NCBI RefSeq assembly: GCF_963259705.1
Contig: NC_081846.1
Coordinates: forward strand, 57,007,205-57,071,204
Length of the DNA stretch: 64,000 nt
From: Myotis daubentonii
Taxonomy: Eukaryota; Chordata; Mammalia; Chiroptera; Vespertilionidae
Direction: 5' to 3'
In this document: in pieces, positions 1 to 10,405 of the stretch
Numbering within the stretch: position 1 is the stretch's first letter
Layout of the letters: every line of letters begins with the position of its first letter
Notes under the pieces: generated by a model
The model's database searches: none
The model's input: the letters and a program-made list of their open reading frames with translations, nothing else
What the model was told of the DNA's origin: nothing
Program-made: the position numbers and the translations under genes

Positions 1-223
1 AATCAATGCTGGGATAGAGTTGCTTGCTCCAGGAAGCTCTTACTCCTGAGAGATGAGTACGAACCAACTAAACAGCTCTCCAATCAATAGCAACAACTTG
101 CTCATCAAGATGCCCCTCGATACCCTCACCTCACTGAGCCCACAAATGCAAAGGCATTGTATCAAACTCTGCTTAATTTCAACCAATTCCTCACCATGCA
201 AGTTCTGTTAAAAAAAAATAAAT
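1..223. other. Unassigned A-tailed segment
   Basis: I do not recognise this stretch. It ends in an A-rich run (about 210-227) that could be the tail of an older retroposon, and the next L1 copy inserted just after it. No splice sites or long frame are convincing. Confidence 0.3.
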
Positions 224-231
224 AAAGTACT

Positions 232-753
232 GTCCATATATCCCAAGAAACCAGAAACTCCAATCAGAAAGGATATATGCACCCCTATGTTCATAGCAGC
301 ACAATTCACCATAGCTAAGATTTGGAAACAGCCTAAATGCCCATCAGCAGATGAGTGGATTAAAAAACTGTGGCACATCTACACAATGGAATACTACACC
401 GTTATAGAAAAGAAGGAACTTTTACCATTTGCAACAGCATGGATGAAGCTGGAGAGCATTATGCTAAGCGAAATAAGCCAGTCGGAGAAAGCTAAATATC
501 ACATGATCTCATCCATATGTGGGATATAATGATCAACATAATTTGATGAACAAGAATAGATCCAGAGACAAATGGTAGGGGGGGGCATAGAGAGCAGCCA
601 AAGGACTTGTATGCGTGCATATTAGCATAACCAATGGACACAGACACTGGGGCGGTGGGGGCTTGCCCGGGGTGGGAATGGCTTGGGCGGGGGGAGGGGT
701 CAATTGGGAGAAAAAGGAGACATATGTAAAACTTTAGACAATAAATTTTTAAA
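232..753 (+). mobile_element. LINE-1 3' end, 5'-truncated insertion
   Basis: This is the last part of L1 ORF2, then the 3' UTR (G-rich tract about 578-700) and an A-rich tail. The direct repeat AAAGTACT flanks it at 224-231 and 754-761, as expected for target-primed insertion. The 5' truncation leaves only about 520 bp. The copy looks fairly young because the ORF2 C-terminal frame is still open. Confidence 0.85.
233..529 (+). pseudogene. L1 ORF2 C-terminal remnant
   Basis: The frame encodes the C-terminal end of an L1 reverse transcriptase protein, with the family pattern TIAKIWKQPKCP, WIKKLWHIYTMEYY and FATAWMKLE, and stops at 529. It has only about 99 codons of a protein usually near 1,250 residues, so the endonuclease and reverse transcriptase domains are absent. 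It is a dead 5'-truncated copy. The Met at 287 is internal, because the frame is open upstream to the truncation point. Confidence 0.85.
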
Positions 754-761
754 AAAGTACT

Positions 762-1189
762 CAGTTCAGGTCCTAAAAACCCGAAAATATCCTGTCCCTA
801 CAACAGGTTTTTCTGGTCATCACTGAGGAGTTAACACTTGACAGCAGCATACAGTTAGTGACATAGCTCTGGTAACATTGTGACTTTATCGCTTAGACCA
901 CCAGGTCTTGGAGCAGTCAGATGGGTGTAAAACACAGTCATTTCCTGCTGCAGTGACATGTGTTCCAAAACTAGAGCCCAAGATGTAAAAACTGGGGGCA
1001 TAGGGGCTCTGCTTCCCTGTGATCGACATGGTCATTGCAAGGACTGGCTCAGGGACCTCCCATTGCCCTCCACCCACAGCCTCTTGAGTTCCTGCCTCTG
1101 ACCAAGTAGCCATGAAGTGTGTCATGACACCCTGCAAACCTGGCCATAGAGACTGGACCTGAAATAGGGTTTTGACCAATGAAAACACT
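762..1189. other. Unassigned stretch between two L1 fragments
   Basis: I see no repeat family, RNA gene or credible exon here. Minus-strand frames of about 100 codons exist, but none resembles a known protein and one runs into a CA microsatellite. Confidence 0.4.
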
Positions 1190-1239
1190 ATGTTGAAGGG
1201 ATATATGCACCCCCATGTTCATAGCTACATTATTTAAAA

Positions 1240-1244
<5 letters not shown>

Positions 1245-1295
<51 letters not shown>
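1245..1295 (+). repeat. (CA)n microsatellite
   Basis: About 25 uninterrupted CA units lie inside the L1 fragment. The reverse strand gives a valine/cysteine-repeat frame that is not a protein. Confidence 0.95.
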
Positions 1296-1296
<1 letters not shown>

Positions 1297-1465
1297 ATAC
1301 CATGGAATATTATTCAGCCAGCAAAATGAAGGAAATCCTATCATTTGTGACAACATGGGTGGAACCTGAGGACATTATGTGAAGTGAAATAGGTTAAACA
1401 GAAAAAGACAAATACTGTATGATCTCACTTACACATGGAATTAAAAAAACAAACAAAATAAAACT

Positions 1466-1677
1466 GTCCGGCTGTTGTGGCTCAGTCGTTGAGCGTCGAC
1501 TCATGCACCAAGAAGTCACCATTTCAATTCCTGGTCAGGGCACATGCCCGGGTTGCCACTCAATCCCCTGTGGCAGGCGTACAGGAAGCAGCCAATTGAT
1601 GTTGATGTTTCTCTCTCATCGATGTTTCTATCTTTCTCCCCTTCCTGTCTCTCTAAAAAAATCAATTAAAAAAAAAA
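1466..1677 (+). mobile_element. Ves SINE
   Basis: A tRNA-derived head (GGCTCAGTCGTTGAGCG, then a B-box-like TTTCAATTCC) is followed by the Ves body (CAGGGCACATGCCCGGGTTG), the CT-rich region and a CAATTAAAA tail. It sits inside the L1 3' UTR, so it is younger than that L1. Confidence 0.85.
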
Positions 1678-1998
1678 CCTACTTAAAATCCAAACTCAGG
1701 AAAGAGATCAGATTTGTGGGCCTAGAAGCAGGTGGTGGGGGTGGAGGAATTGGACGAAGGTGGTCAAAAGGTATAAGCTTCTAGTTAAGAGATAAATAAG
1801 TACTGGGGATGTAATGTACAATAAGATGACTCTAGTCAACATTGCTGTATGGTATATTTGAAAGTTGTTATTAAGAGAGTAGATCCTAAGAGTGCTCATC
1901 ACAAGGAGAACCCCTCCCCCTTTTTGTATCTCTATGAGATGATGGATGTTAACTACACTTACTGTCAATTATATCTCAATAAAACTGGAAAGAAATAG

Positions 1999-2337
1999 AG
2001 TTCTGACAAAGGCAACTTTATATGTCACCAGCAAGGGCAGCAGAGGCTCCTGAGGTGGCTGGGTATGAGAAATCAAAGCAATATGGACACAACAGAGCGC
2101 TAACTCACTCTCCAAATCTTATTCCCAAGAGTAAGTAAAGACGGAGACAGCAGTAGAAGTCTCTCAGAGAGAGAATCCGAGTCTTAAGAGTGCGGATTCA
2201 CTAGGAAATCACAGACGCTCGGTTCTGATGGGACCACAAAAGGTTGGAGTTTTGTACATCTGCAAGTCACGTTCCAGTTTTCCACAAGTCCTGTGGTGCT
2301 GCTGAGGAGAGGATTTGTTGTAACAATGATGAAATAG
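1999..2337. other. Unassigned stretch
   Basis: I see no recognised repeat or gene here. Confidence 0.4.
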
Positions 2338-3487
2338 ATAGCATTCCTTTATTTTTTGTTGATGGACAATTTAACACAATATCCAAAGATCTTAAATGTT
2401 CCATTCAATGAACTTTGAAAAATGCATATGCTCATGTAACCACCACCCAGAACTGGATAGAACATTTTCATGACCCCAGACAATCCTGTTGTGCTCCTTT
2501 CTAGTCGATCCTTCTTGTGCCATAAGCACTATAGTGAAATGTGCCTGCTCTGGTGCTTCGTATGCAATGTGCCTTTGGGGTCTAGCTTCTTTTGCTTAGC
2601 GTGATAGTTTAGAGCAGTGTGGCTCTTCCACAAAATACCACGTGCAGGCGCGCACGTACAGTGCGATTGACACTTCGTGGCCCATGCCACGGGGCCAAAG
2701 AGCCGCATGTGGCTCTCGAGCCGCGGGTTGCCGACCACTGGTTTAGAGAATCATCCATGTTGTTGTTATTTCCTTTCTTTGGCTGAGTAGCATTCCATTG
2801 TCAGGGGATATTCTGTAATTTATCTTTTCTCCTGATGATGGGCATTTGAACTGTTTCTACTTTGGGGCTGTTAAGAATAAGGCTGCGAAAAACATTCATG
2901 TTAAGTCTTCCTGAGGATATGTTTGGATTTTCTTGGATAAATACCAAGTAGTATAATTTCTGGGTCATCAGGGTAATGTATGCTTAAATGTCTGAGAAAT
3001 TACAGGCTGTTTCCCAGTGACTAACTTTTTACACTCCTACCAGCCGTGCACAAGAGTTCTAGTTGTTCCACACCATTGCCAGCATTCAGTGGTCAGTCTT
3101 TTTTATTTCAGCCATTCTATTGGGTGTGAAATGCCATCTTATTGTATCTCAAATATGCATTTTTCTGAGGATTAATGAGGTTGAGCACCTTTTTAGTGCT
3201 AATCTTCATTTGTATATCTTTCTTTGGAATTTACCTTTATTGTTGAAAGTGTTGCAGATGTCCCCCTTTTCCCTCATGGACCCCCTCCACCCCACACCCC
3301 TTTTGTGTATCTTTTTTTGTAAAATATCTTTTCAAGTTTTTTGCCCATTAAAAAATATTGAGTGGTTTATCTGTTTGTTGTTGATGTGTAACAGTTCTTT
3401 ATACATTCTAAATATGGATACTTTTCCAGCTAAATATGCTGTACATATTTTTCCTAGTCTGTGGCTCACTGATTCATTTTCTTAATG
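2338..3487 (-). mobile_element. Old antisense L1 fragment
   Basis: The plus strand carries the usual reverse complement of the L1 ORF2 end and 3' UTR: AGCATTCCATTGTC, GGGCATTTGAACTGTTTC, TGGGTCATCAGGGTA, then TTGCCCATT and GTTCTTTATACATTC. Divergence is high. A hAT element at 2615-2740 interrupts it, and a short pyrimidine-rich patch near 3255-3307 may be another small insertion. Confidence 0.75.
2615..2740 (-). mobile_element. Non-autonomous hAT element, perfect 8-bp target duplication
   Basis: The ends are CAGTG and CACTG, with the right end GGGTTGCCGACCACTG. The 8-bp repeat GTTTAGAG flanks it exactly at 2607-2614 and 2741-2748. Removing the insert restores the surrounding L1 reading (TAGTTTAGAGAATCATCC). 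At 126 bp it has no transposase. The left end looks like internal sequence joined to a short terminus, so it is an internally deleted copy. Confidence 0.85.
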
Positions 3488-3534
3488 GTGAATTTTGAGA
3501 AAAAAACTAACATTGTTTTGAGTATGAGACACCC

Positions 3535-3733
3535 TTTTTAGTGCTTTACTAGCATTATTTCACTTAATTTCAAAAATTAAATAAGTTAGATATTAATTTT
3601 CCCATTTTACAGATGAGAAAATGAAGGCTGTGTGAAGTTAGATAACTTACACACCAACATAGGGATGGGAGAGCCAGTATTGAATCAGTTAGCCTGACTT
3701 CAGAGCCTGAGATTTTAGCTACATACTACACGT
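3535..3733 (-). mobile_element. MIR SINE, antisense
   Basis: The core matches the reverse complement of MIR: TTTTACAGATGAGAAAATGAAGG, then GTTAGATAACTTACAC and a GAGCCAGTATTGAA block. It is an ancient mammalian SINE with high divergence. Confidence 0.75.
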
Positions 3734-5067
3734 CGGGATTTTACTTTTCTGTGTTAATCATAACCCCCCACCATTGAAGGCGGGACACCTGGCCCTTTTT
3801 CCTGACATCCCCAAAGAGCCTCATGTGGGACAGCGGTGAACTCCACGCCTGGGCAGTGCAGAACTGTTGCCATAAACCTCTGATCAGGGCTTTAACCATT
3901 TTGATGGGAAACAGCTGCTGGGCATGAGTTCTTACCATGACTCTCAGTGTTCGACTCCATCGTTGACTGTTCTGAAGGCAAGAGGTTCACTATGTGCGTA
4001 TAGACTTATCGGCACCATAAAACGCTTTGAGGGAGGTTACAGAGTCAGCAAAGCAAGGTTTCCTTCTGGGGAGCTGTTCAGATTTCAGACTGGCCTTGTC
4101 CTCTTCTTAATTCTCCCCCATTCATTACGTATAATAACCACATCATCCTATTGGAGAGGGTCCTCTGCACACTGCTGACCAGCCTCTCGCACTCTGCTTG
4201 CTATTGTAGGGTAGCCCTATCACCACTGCTGAGTGTTTGTGCTTTTTGTTCTCTTGAGAATCTCTTGTGTCTGGTAAAGCACCATCATCTGAGGTGCATT
4301 CCACAGCTCACTGCTACAATTCGATTACTTATAAAGGCTTGATTGTAGCATTCTTGGATGCGCATAATGATAACCAGGAATACTGTCCATGATGAAGTGT
4401 CACACCGGATGGAAGAGTGAGCAAGAGCTACAGCACCTCAGGGTCAAGGGGCTCAGGAAAACCTGAGTACTCAGGGCTGAACAGAACTCTGCAGTGAAGG
4501 AGCCACAGGGCTTTTCTGAAATGACAGGTAAAGAGAGAAATCTGGGTAGAAGGCCCTGCCCGGCGGGAGGTCTGCAAAAGAAGGCGCCCCTTGCCCTGAG
4601 GAGGCTGTTTAATGTGCATCTGACAAAGGGTGAGGGAGGCCCTGGAAATGTTTACAGGAGTGCTGGGGATCTACCCTCCCTCCCCCTCTCCGCCCCCAGC
4701 CGCCTGAGCTCTAGGCTCTGGGCTCTGGGCTCCTAATGAGCAAGATAGACTGGGTTGTGTTTGCCTCACTTGAAATGATTCGGTGTTTATCTTGGCTTGA
4801 CTGTGGTCTCAACGTAATCACTTCACAAAGATGTGTGATGCCTTGCACCGTTTCCTCAAATCCATGTTCCTTTTCACTCACTCTTAAATGCCAAAATTGT
4901 GAACAATTAAAGTCTACTCTTTCTGGCCATCTGGCTTTCTGCTGGCATTAAAATTCAACAAAACATGCCTAAACCTTCCCCCGCTTTTTTTCTGGTATGA
5001 CGTGAAGATCAAAGCATTTTATGGGTAACTGATCAAATTCGAATTCAAGAGAGGAGACTAATTGAAT
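3734..5067. other. Unassigned stretch of 1.3 kb
   Basis: No repeat family or gene is recognised. A triplicated GGCTCTG run near 4712-4730 is the only local structure. The short frames here show no protein similarity that I recognise. Confidence 0.4.
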
Positions 5068-5245
5068 GGTACAGCAAAAAGGCATACGTACTGGCTGTGT
5101 GACTTTGGGTTAATTATTTCACCTTTCTGAGGTTTCCTGGGGTGATAATAATACCTACCTTGTATATTCCCTATGGACATTAAATGAAATTATAAACGTA
5201 TACAAACCCACCCAGCACATAACTGCACTCACTACATGTTAGTGC
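5068..5245 (+). mobile_element. MIR SINE
   Basis: The sense MIR pattern is visible: GGCTGTGTGACTTTGGGTTAA, TTTCTGAGGTTTCC, GATAATAATACCTACC and a 3' part with CAGCACATAA. Confidence 0.75.
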
Positions 5246-5261
5246 CCCTTCCTTCTCCGCG

Positions 5262-5398
5262 TGGGCTTCACTTACCTCATCTGTGAAATGGGACTGGCTT
5301 TATCCTCATCTCATAAGGATCAAAGGAGAAAACTGTGTGCAGACACTTTGTAAGCTGGGAAGCGCTGCATGTGGTAGTTGTTATTGTGAAATAGGTCT
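5262..5398 (+). mobile_element. Second MIR-like fragment
   Basis: CCTCATCTGTGAAATGGGAC and the downstream AAGCGCTGCATGTGGTAGTTG follow the MIR 3' half. It starts right after the preceding MIR, so two fragments lie in the same orientation. Confidence 0.6.
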
Positions 5399-5427
5399 TT
5401 ACTTTTTTAAAAAATTATACTGGATTT

Positions 5428-5632
5428 TTAAAATATATAAATTTTTATTGATTTCAGAGAGGGAGAGAAAAATATCAATGATGAGAGAGAATCATTGACC
5501 GGCTGCCTTCTGCACAGCCCCTACTGGGGATCGAGCCCACAACCTGAGCATGTGCCCTTGACTGGAATCGAACCCGGAACCTTTCAGTCCATAGGCTGAT
5601 GCTCTATCCACTGAGCCAAACTGGCTAGGGCA
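5428..5632 (-). mobile_element. Ves SINE, antisense
   Basis: A full reverse-complement Ves: TTTTTATTGATTTCAGAGAG at the tail end, then TGGGGATCGAGCCCACAACC, GGAATCGAACCCGGAACC, and the head CACTGAGCCAAACTGGCTAG. The well-preserved tRNA-like boxes suggest it is fairly young. Confidence 0.9.
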
Positions 5633-6777
5633 GGTCTTTATATTTTCATCATATTTGAGAAATTCATTCCTCTGTGTTCCAGATATTCCTTAAAGAACAT
5701 GGATGACAAGGTAGTTATCTGTGAGTCCCTACACCTCCACCTGACAGGGACTGGAATATAAAGCAGCAGGGTTAAAAATTTTAATAATTAGAAGAAAATA
5801 CAAGAAAAGAGTTTTAATGGGAGGGGGGGAAAAACACACCTTCCTAAACATTCTTCCAGACAAAGGTACTGTCTTCAAAGTTCAGCTGAAAAGGTTTGGA
5901 TTATAAAATGAATTGTATGCACGCTACAATGCTGTGAACACTCCGAGGTGCTCCACCGTGGAGAATGCAGCTCTAAATTGTTTGTTTTGAAATTTTCCTC
6001 TTCATTCCTGATCACAATCAGGTGTTAAAGCAGAAGCTTCAACTAGGCACCACGGTGCCCTGGGTGTCACTCCCAAAAGAAGCCCGCCATCACCACAGGC
6101 TGAAGCAGTGAGCAAGCTGGGCCCTGGGTGGGGTCCGGGGGAGTTGACGGCGTTGCAGGATTTCCCAGCAGCAGCTTGAAACCCATCGAGTTCTGGTTCT
6201 TGCATCGTATCAGGCATCCTGATTACTGACAGAGACTGTGTGTGACCCAAAGGGACCAGAAAACAACTACTCCCAGAGGGCCTGAGAGAGGACAGAGAAG
6301 CCAGGGGCTGCCTGACATCTCCTCCCCAGGGATCGTCAGGAAACGTGTGGCAGGGTTTGGACCATCACAATGATCAGTGGGGAAGGTGCTACTGGCCTTT
6401 AGAGGATGCTAGATATCCTAAAAATTGTCCTGCTTGAAATGCTAATAGTGCCTCCTTTGGGACACGGCGAGGACAGGATCACCCCTTCTCTGAACACAGT
6501 TTTCCAGGACAGTAGAAAACAAACATAATATTTTGGTTGTATCATAATTCATGCTTATTCACCATATCATTTCATGTGGGTTAAAACGATTCTGTGGGTT
6601 CTTCGCTGGGACTGACAGCTCTTCTCCGTGGCTGTTCAGCGATGTCCTGGCTGCTGGGACATTAGAGCAGGAGCAAGCTGTGGAGGGGGTCAAGGGTCAG
6701 GCGGAAGGTGCACTGAGGGGCTGCTGCAGACCCGCTATGGTGACAGGAGGCCAAGGTCAGTCCCAGGTCTGAGGCAG
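5633..6777. other. Unassigned stretch of 1.1 kb
   Basis: I see no recognised repeat or gene. A short purine run lies at 5820-5832. Several overlapping short frames around 6000-6250 and 6550-6850 are not recognisable proteins. Confidence 0.4.
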
Positions 6778-7198
6778 CATGGCCGGCCCTGGTGTGTAGG
6801 CTGAACAGTGTCCATGTCCATGTCCTCACCCCCGAATCCTGTGACTGTGCCACTTTCCAAGGGAAAGGGGACCTTGCTGATGCGATTCATTTAACAGTGT
6901 GTGACGCAAAGGTTAATTAGGATTATTGGGCCAATGCATTCACAAAGTTCCTAGAAAAGGGAGGCAACTGGATCAAAGTTAGAAAGAGGAGATGTGACGA
7001 CCGAAGTGGAAAAGTTGGAGTGACGCGCTTTCAAGATCAAGACGGAGGATTCAAGCGACCTCTAGAAGCTGGAAGAGGCAAGACAATAGATCTTCCTCGA
7101 GAGTCTCCAGAGAGGAGCACAGCCCCGGGACACCTTGATTATTGGCCTGAGACCCATTTGGACATCTGCTCTCCAAGGCTGTCAGACAGCCGACTGTG

Positions 7199-7275
7199 CC
7201 TGGCTGGTGTGGCCCAGTGGTTGAGCATTGATCTATGAACCAGGAGGTCACAGTTTGATTCCCAGTCAGAGCAGG
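7199..7275 (+). mobile_element. Ves SINE head, tail-less
   Basis: CTGGCTGGTGTGGCCCAGTGG through the B-box-like GTTTGATTCCCAGTCAGAG is a forward Ves head. It stops where an inverted Ves head begins, so there is no CT-rich body or A tail. Confidence 0.8.
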
Positions 7276-7352
7276 TGTCCTTGACTGGAATCAAACCCTG
7301 GACCCTTCAGTCTGCAAGCCGACACGCTATCCACCGAGCCAAACCAGCTAGG
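7276..7352 (-). mobile_element. Inverted Ves head, tail-less
   Basis: TTGACTGGAATCAAACCCTG through CCGAGCCAAACCAGCTAGGC is a reverse-complement Ves head. With the forward head before it, it forms a fold-back arrangement. A hAT element begins at once after it. Confidence 0.8.
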
Positions 7353-7579
7353 CCGAACCTATGACACGCGTGTCAGAGGTGACACGGGAACTCATTTTTT
7401 TGGTTGATTTTTCTTTGTTAAATGGCATTTAAATATATAAAATAAATATCAAAAATATAAATCTTTGTTTTACTATGGTTGCAAATATCAAAAAATTGCT
7501 ATATGTGACATGGCACCAAAGTTAAGTTAGGGTTTTTCAAAATGCTGACACGCCGTGCTCAAAAGGTTCGCCATCACTG
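7353..7579 (-). mobile_element. Non-autonomous hAT element with one clear terminus
   Basis: The right end GGTTCGCCATCACTG is a typical hAT-like terminal inverted repeat, and the left end keeps only CGAACC of its partner. The interior is AT-rich and non-coding (GTCAGAGGTGACACG, then TATAAATCTTTG). The left terminus is lost at the junction with the inverted Ves head, so no target duplication can be assigned. Confidence 0.65.
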
Positions 7580-7690
7580 AGCTAGAGCAATAAAAATATA
7601 TTTTTTGAAAAAGATAGCTGATTGCATTTTTTAAAGACACGAAATTTGTGGTAATTGGATATAACAACAACACAAAAGTAATATCCCTGG

Positions 7691-9654
7691 TTTAAAGTAT
7701 AAAACAAGCCTGCCTAGTCAGGAGACTTGGTGGGTCTCAGAATTTTTCCTGAAGAGCCTTCCCAGTTTTGAAGGCTCCAGGGAGCTAGGACAGCAAGCCC
7801 GGCTGTCTCTCCTATCAGACCCGGGGGCGTGTGCAGTCAGCACCCTGCTGTGTGACATAAATGCACGCACATCACGACAGGAACCCAAGGAGAATATGAA
7901 GGACTTCTATATCGCCTGTGGTTTCCCTCACTAAATCTCTCCCCTCTCTACAGGGATAACTGAGCACTTCCTCCACTGCATCAAGGATATCAAAGTCATT
8001 TACACAGGATTTCCCTCTGTCTGTCAATTCCCAGACTAGGCCCTATGCAGCCTCAGATCTTGCAGAAGTCTCCAACAGCAAAGTAAAAGAAAAATTAGAG
8101 AAAAGGAGTGGACATTGCTGGGAAAACAAAAAGAACCTCCTCCGGTAGGCAGACCTGACCATTTAAAGTGGCAGTAACCATATGACCATTTCCCACAGCG
8201 TCAGATGATATGTGTAGAAATGCATCCCACCACGACCCATGTGACCTCTTCCTCCAGGCCGCAGGTAAATATTAGCTACAAACTTGAAGATAGAATTAAG
8301 CCAGACTTTTAGTTTATTTGACAAGAAAGCTTGGTATCATACACTTAAATCATTAAAGAGAAAAGGCAGGCTAATGTGTTGTAAAAACTAAAGATTAACT
8401 AGGAGTCAACTCAGATTCTCTTGTAGCCTGTTTTCCACTCCTCTCCATAGGAAAAATGTGAATTTACTCAGAATTGCATATTATAGCACTGAGTCTGTAT
8501 TCCCTGACAAGGTCTGCTTTCTCTCAGGAATACTTAGTCTGGCACAGGGAAAATGAAAACAAGTTTTAAAAAAATCATTCCTGGGTAGTAATTTTCTCTG
8601 GAGACTTAAAAAAGAAAAGAGGTGTTTATGTTGAACAAACAGTTTTCTCTGTGACCTCATTTTGAATGTCAAGTAAAAATGCAGAGAATGGGTTACCCTG
8701 GTAGCTTGGGTCCATCTTTAACTGTTTAAAGACAAATTGTTTAAAAAGATAAGATGTTTCTTTTCAGCAACTAAAAAATTGGGAAGAAGTTTATATGCGT
8801 GTTTAATAGGAAACAAAGTAAGCAGTACAGTACAGAGTTAATATTAAGCATGGATCCTAATTTTGTTAAAATCTGACAAACATGAGAAAATAACCAATGC
8901 TATTAATCAATGTGTAATTATGTTAGTACTCCATGTAAACATATCACTCAATATAACATGCCTGTGGGGCTGCGTTAGATGAACGCCCAGTTATGGAAAC
9001 AGTTGGCTAACAGGTTACATGGGTAACCTGAGGTCTACCAGGCTCTGGACGGTACACTCTGAGGCCCTGCGGGGTTGTTTCCTCGCTCACCATGGTGACC
9101 CGCTGCCTTGCAGGCCACCTTCTCGGCTCATCTTCTCCATCTGCTGTGAGGCCTGTGGGAAATGCTGGTATCACCCAGGTCTCTTGAGAGTCAGAGAGGC
9201 CTATCAAAGGAGAGGCTAGCTCGGGCCCTCTTTCTGTCTACATTTGTCTTACTGAGGTCGCTACACGAATGCTGGCAAGGGGCTTGGAAGAGGCAGCCTC
9301 CTCCCAAGGATTCAGGAGGAAAACAGGTCCTAAGTGTCCAAAGCTACACCTCCTCACCCCATCCACCAAGTGGTCAAACTCTCTTTCCTCCATCTTGCAG
9401 AATTCCTTCCCCTAAGTCTCAAAGGGAGCCAGGCTCCTGTGCTAGAGATCTCAGAGGGTTTTTAGAGCACAAAGAGCCCTCTTCTCTCTCAAGGACCTGA
9501 CTCTGGGCATTGAAAGCATTAATTTCAAAACTATTGTTTTAAAAAGGTATGTTTTGAACATTACAACTGAGCAATGATTTTGATTGTTATTCTGAAATGT
9601 ATCTCACCTCCCTCTAAGCACAAGATTTAGTGAGTTAAACGGTGTTGAGCTAAA
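7691..9654. other. Unassigned stretch of 2 kb
   Basis: No transposon family, RNA gene or convincing exon was recognised. The frames near 9007-9500 lie in GC-richer DNA but do not resemble known proteins. Old, unrecognised repeats are possible. Confidence 0.4.
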
Positions 9655-9801
9655 GGGATTAGCTAAAGAACATATATGCATATCCGATGGACACGGACAA
9701 TAGCGTGGTTAAGGCCAAGGGAGGGGGAGGTGAGGGTAGATGGAGTTGGGCAAAGTGGGGAAAAAGGTGGACACCAGCAATAATGTCAACATTAAAAAAA
9801 T
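9655..9801 (+). mobile_element. L1 3' UTR fragment
   Basis: CATATATGCATATCCGATGG, then the G-rich tract and an ACATTAAAAAAATT tail match the bat L1 3' end (compare 600-753). It is strongly 5'-truncated. Confidence 0.65.
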
Positions 9802-10405
9802 TCTTTTTCAAAAGGTATTGGGCTGTAAACAGGGGACTAAAAAATACCTAGAGTAATATTAGAAAAACGTATGGACAACCCACCCTGACTCCCCACCCCA
9901 CCCCCGCACCCCAGCTAAGCAATGGGCTGTTAGGTTTTGTTTTGGCCTGGACGGCACTGGAAACATTTAATTAGTTGCCACTACTTCCAATGGGATGATT
10001 TCATCTAAAGAGCGGTACTCTTGCCTTCTCTGGGCATCATGGTGACACTGGGCTGTGGTAGTCACCAGACCCACGATGGATAATCCTGCCTGCCCCAGTT
10101 TGCGGAAGCCCCCTCCTCCCCTTCTCACATTCGCCTCATGGCCCAGCTCCTGAGGGCATGTGTAACCCCCGTCCTTGACAGCACTTTCCAGTGAACCTCG
10201 GTGTCCTTCCTCGTCATACCTCTTAGAAGTTATTCCAGACTTCTGCCCCTTCCTTAAATTCCCTGCCGCCCCAACACCCATTCCCCTGCACTCTCACCAG
10301 TTGACCTATTTTATTGAGAAAATTGAGGCCCCAACTACTGACTCTTTTATCTACCGTCCAACATTGTTTGAGCATGTCATACTTATCAAACCTTCTTAAA
10401 ATTAC
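9802..10405. other. Unassigned stretch
   Basis: A C-rich run lies near 9890-9910. I see nothing else recognisable. Confidence 0.4.

Larger units (their letters stand above)
1190..1998 (+). mobile_element. Old L1 3' end, interrupted
   Basis: The sequence aligns by eye to the L1 ORF2 end (GTTCATAGC, CATGGAATATTATTCAGCC, GATCTCACTTACACATGG) and, after a Ves insertion, to an L1MA-type 3' UTR ending AATTATATCTCAATAAAACTGG. A CA microsatellite (1245-1295) and a Ves SINE (1466-1677) interrupt it. Many substitutions suggest it is older than the L1 at 232-753. Confidence 0.75.
6778..7690 (+). mobile_element. MLT1-like (ERVL-MaLR) solo LTR, broken by later insertions
   Basis: Family landmarks are TGTGTAGGCTGAACAGTG at the start, GGAGATGTGACGACCGAAGTGG, CCTCTAGAAGCTGGAAGAGGC, a CAGCCCCGGGACACCTTGATT block, and after the insertions AAATTTGTGGTAATTGGATA. 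Ves heads and a hAT (7199-7579) split it. The family name is by pattern only; another MaLR subfamily is possible. Confidence 0.65.

Noticed and set aside
1049..1303. Val/Cys-repeat protein with a cysteine-rich stretch
   Set aside because: It is the CA microsatellite read in reverse. The same applies to frames at 30274-30676 and 28170-28487.
3063..3485. 140-residue hydrophobic membrane protein
   Set aside because: It is the antisense reading of an old L1, where T-rich DNA gives Phe/Leu-rich frames.
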